Assembly (NCBI RefSeq): GCF_002899455.1
Contig: NZ_PPFB01000001.1
Span: forward strand, 1,860,001-1,924,000
Length of the DNA: 64,000 nucleotides
Reading direction: 5' to 3'
Source: Streptomyces sp. DH-12
GTDB taxonomy: Bacteria; Actinomycetota; Actinomycetes; Streptomycetales; Streptomycetaceae
A program made the translations under genes and the position numbers. Under the pieces are notes generated by a model. That model was not told the origin of the DNA. It worked only from the letters and a program-made list of their open reading frames with translations, and did not search any database. Shown piece after piece: positions 63,423 to 64,000 of the stretch. The stretch's first letter is position 1, and the number at the start of each line of letters is the position of its first letter.

Positions 63423-64000
63423 GTGCCCGAAGCCCTGCGTGCCCGCATCGCGGCCGTCACCGCCCATCTGCCGTCCCGTTACCGGACCATGGAGGAGATC
63501 CGTGCCCGGATCGCCGCGACCGGCGGCTACGCGCCGCCCCCCGGCCTGCTGGAGGACCTCACCGGGGTGCGCGGCGTCCATGTGCACGAGGAGGGCGAGA
63601 ACGCCTCCGACCTCGCCGTGACCGCCGCCCGCCAGGCGCTCGACGAGGCGGGACTGAAGATCGGCGACGTCGACCTGCTGCTGTTCGCGTCCACCGCGCA
63701 GGACCTGATCGAGCCCGCCACCTCCCACCTCGTCGCGGCCAAACTGGGCGCCACCTGCCCGGTGTTCGACGTGAAGAACGCCTGCAACAGCGTCCTCAAC
63801 GCGATGGAGGTGGCGACGTCGTTCATCGAGGCGGGCCGCTACCGCACGGTGCTGATCGCCTGCGGCGAGCCCGCCACCCTGGCGACCCGCTGGCACGCCC
63901 CCGACCGGCAGACCCTGCTGCGGGCCCTGCCGGGCTACACCGCCTCCGACGCGGGCGCGGCGATGATCCTCACCGCGGGACCGGCGGGCGACGGCGACTC
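63423..64000 (+). CDS. FabH-like ketoacyl-ACP synthase III, cut by window end
   Basis: The first 192 residues are visible. The frame opens PEALRARIAAVTAHLPSRY, has DLLLFASTAQDLIEPATSH near 80 and the active-site Cys in VKNACNSVLNAMEV near 120, as in KSIII enzymes. The catalytic His and Asn lie beyond the window. It could load a starter unit for the PKS or transfer its product. It is divergent from the PKS with 161 bases between starts, so both probably share a control region. Confidence 0.87.
   Translation, partial: MPEALRARIAAVTAHLPSRYRTMEEIRARIAATGGYAPPPGLLEDLTGVRGVHVHEEGENASDLAVTAARQALDEAGLKIGDVDLLLFASTAQDLIEPATSHLVAAKLGATCPVFDVKNACNSVLNAMEVATSFIEAGRYRTVLIACGEPATLATRWHAPDRQTLLRALPGYTASDAGAAMILTAGPAGDGD

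Noticed and set aside
1-64000. tRNA, rRNA, insertion sequences, integrase or attachment sites
   Set aside because: No sequence in the window looked like any of these on reading both strands.

Overview
The window looks like a piece of a Streptomyces chromosome. Base composition is very GC-rich and third codon positions are almost all G or C. GTG and TTG starts are common. Family markers include a conservon (CvnABCD), a gamma-butyrolactone-receptor-like TetR protein, a gas vesicle GvpA homologue, a lone murC next to msrB, and the hemE / DUF3000 / LuxR regulator / RNase D / fadAB series. I saw no rRNA, tRNA, CRISPR array, insertion sequence or phage gene. Most of it reads as core chromosome, with accessory material at the right edge.

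Layout. 0-6.8 kb: end-truncated DUF89/ARMT1-like gene, TetR receptor-like regulator, then a solitary sugar-type binding lipoprotein directly ahead of a complete conservon. 6.8-10.3 kb: osmoprotectant ABC importer operon (minus strand). 10.6-12.8 kb: OmpR-type two-component system. 12.9-16.2 kb (minus): reductase, small conserved protein, murC, msrB. 16.3-21.3 kb: zapE, a short Arg-rich leader ORF coupled to a SulP transporter, PhoX-type phosphatase. 21.3-28 kb: self-regulated ArsR/SRPBCC pair, FAD-Rieske oxidoreductase, deacetylase, small zinc-ribbon protein, orphan gvpA, PTH2, secreted peptidase. 28.2-34.5 kb: ceramidase under a large palindrome, an MNIO (DUF692) enzyme with a TIGR04222-like membrane protein, a second secreted peptidase. 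34.5-42.4 kb: heme genes (hemQ, hemG, hemE) mixed with a DUF4349 lipoprotein, a CoA-disulfide-reductase-like flavoprotein, rhomboid and DUF3000. 42.8-55.7 kb: atypical response regulator, RNase D, TrkA/TrkH, an Asp2-like hydrolase-fold protein, fadAB, a frameshifted remnant, two small conserved genes. 55.8-64 kb: one 2484-residue highly reducing type I PKS (KS-AT-DH-MT-ER-KR-ACP) divergent from a KSIII gene cut by the window end, apparently the left edge of a biosynthetic cluster.

How the parts fit. HemE, HemG and HemQ supply three steps of the coproporphyrin-dependent heme route. FadA and FadB form a translationally coupled beta-oxidation pair. TrkA/TrkH handle potassium and the ABC importer handles compatible solutes, so osmotic balance is served twice. 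The binding lipoprotein plus conservon could be one signalling unit. The best candidates for new biology are the PKS/KSIII pair, the MNIO locus, the leader ORF ahead of SulP and the orphan GvpA. Strong GC-rich hairpins sit at many gene ends, and about ten genes have a -10-like hexamer only 6-7 bases ahead of the start codon, which suggests leaderless transcripts.

All coordinates come from reading the sequence. Family names come from motif recognition, not from a database search.
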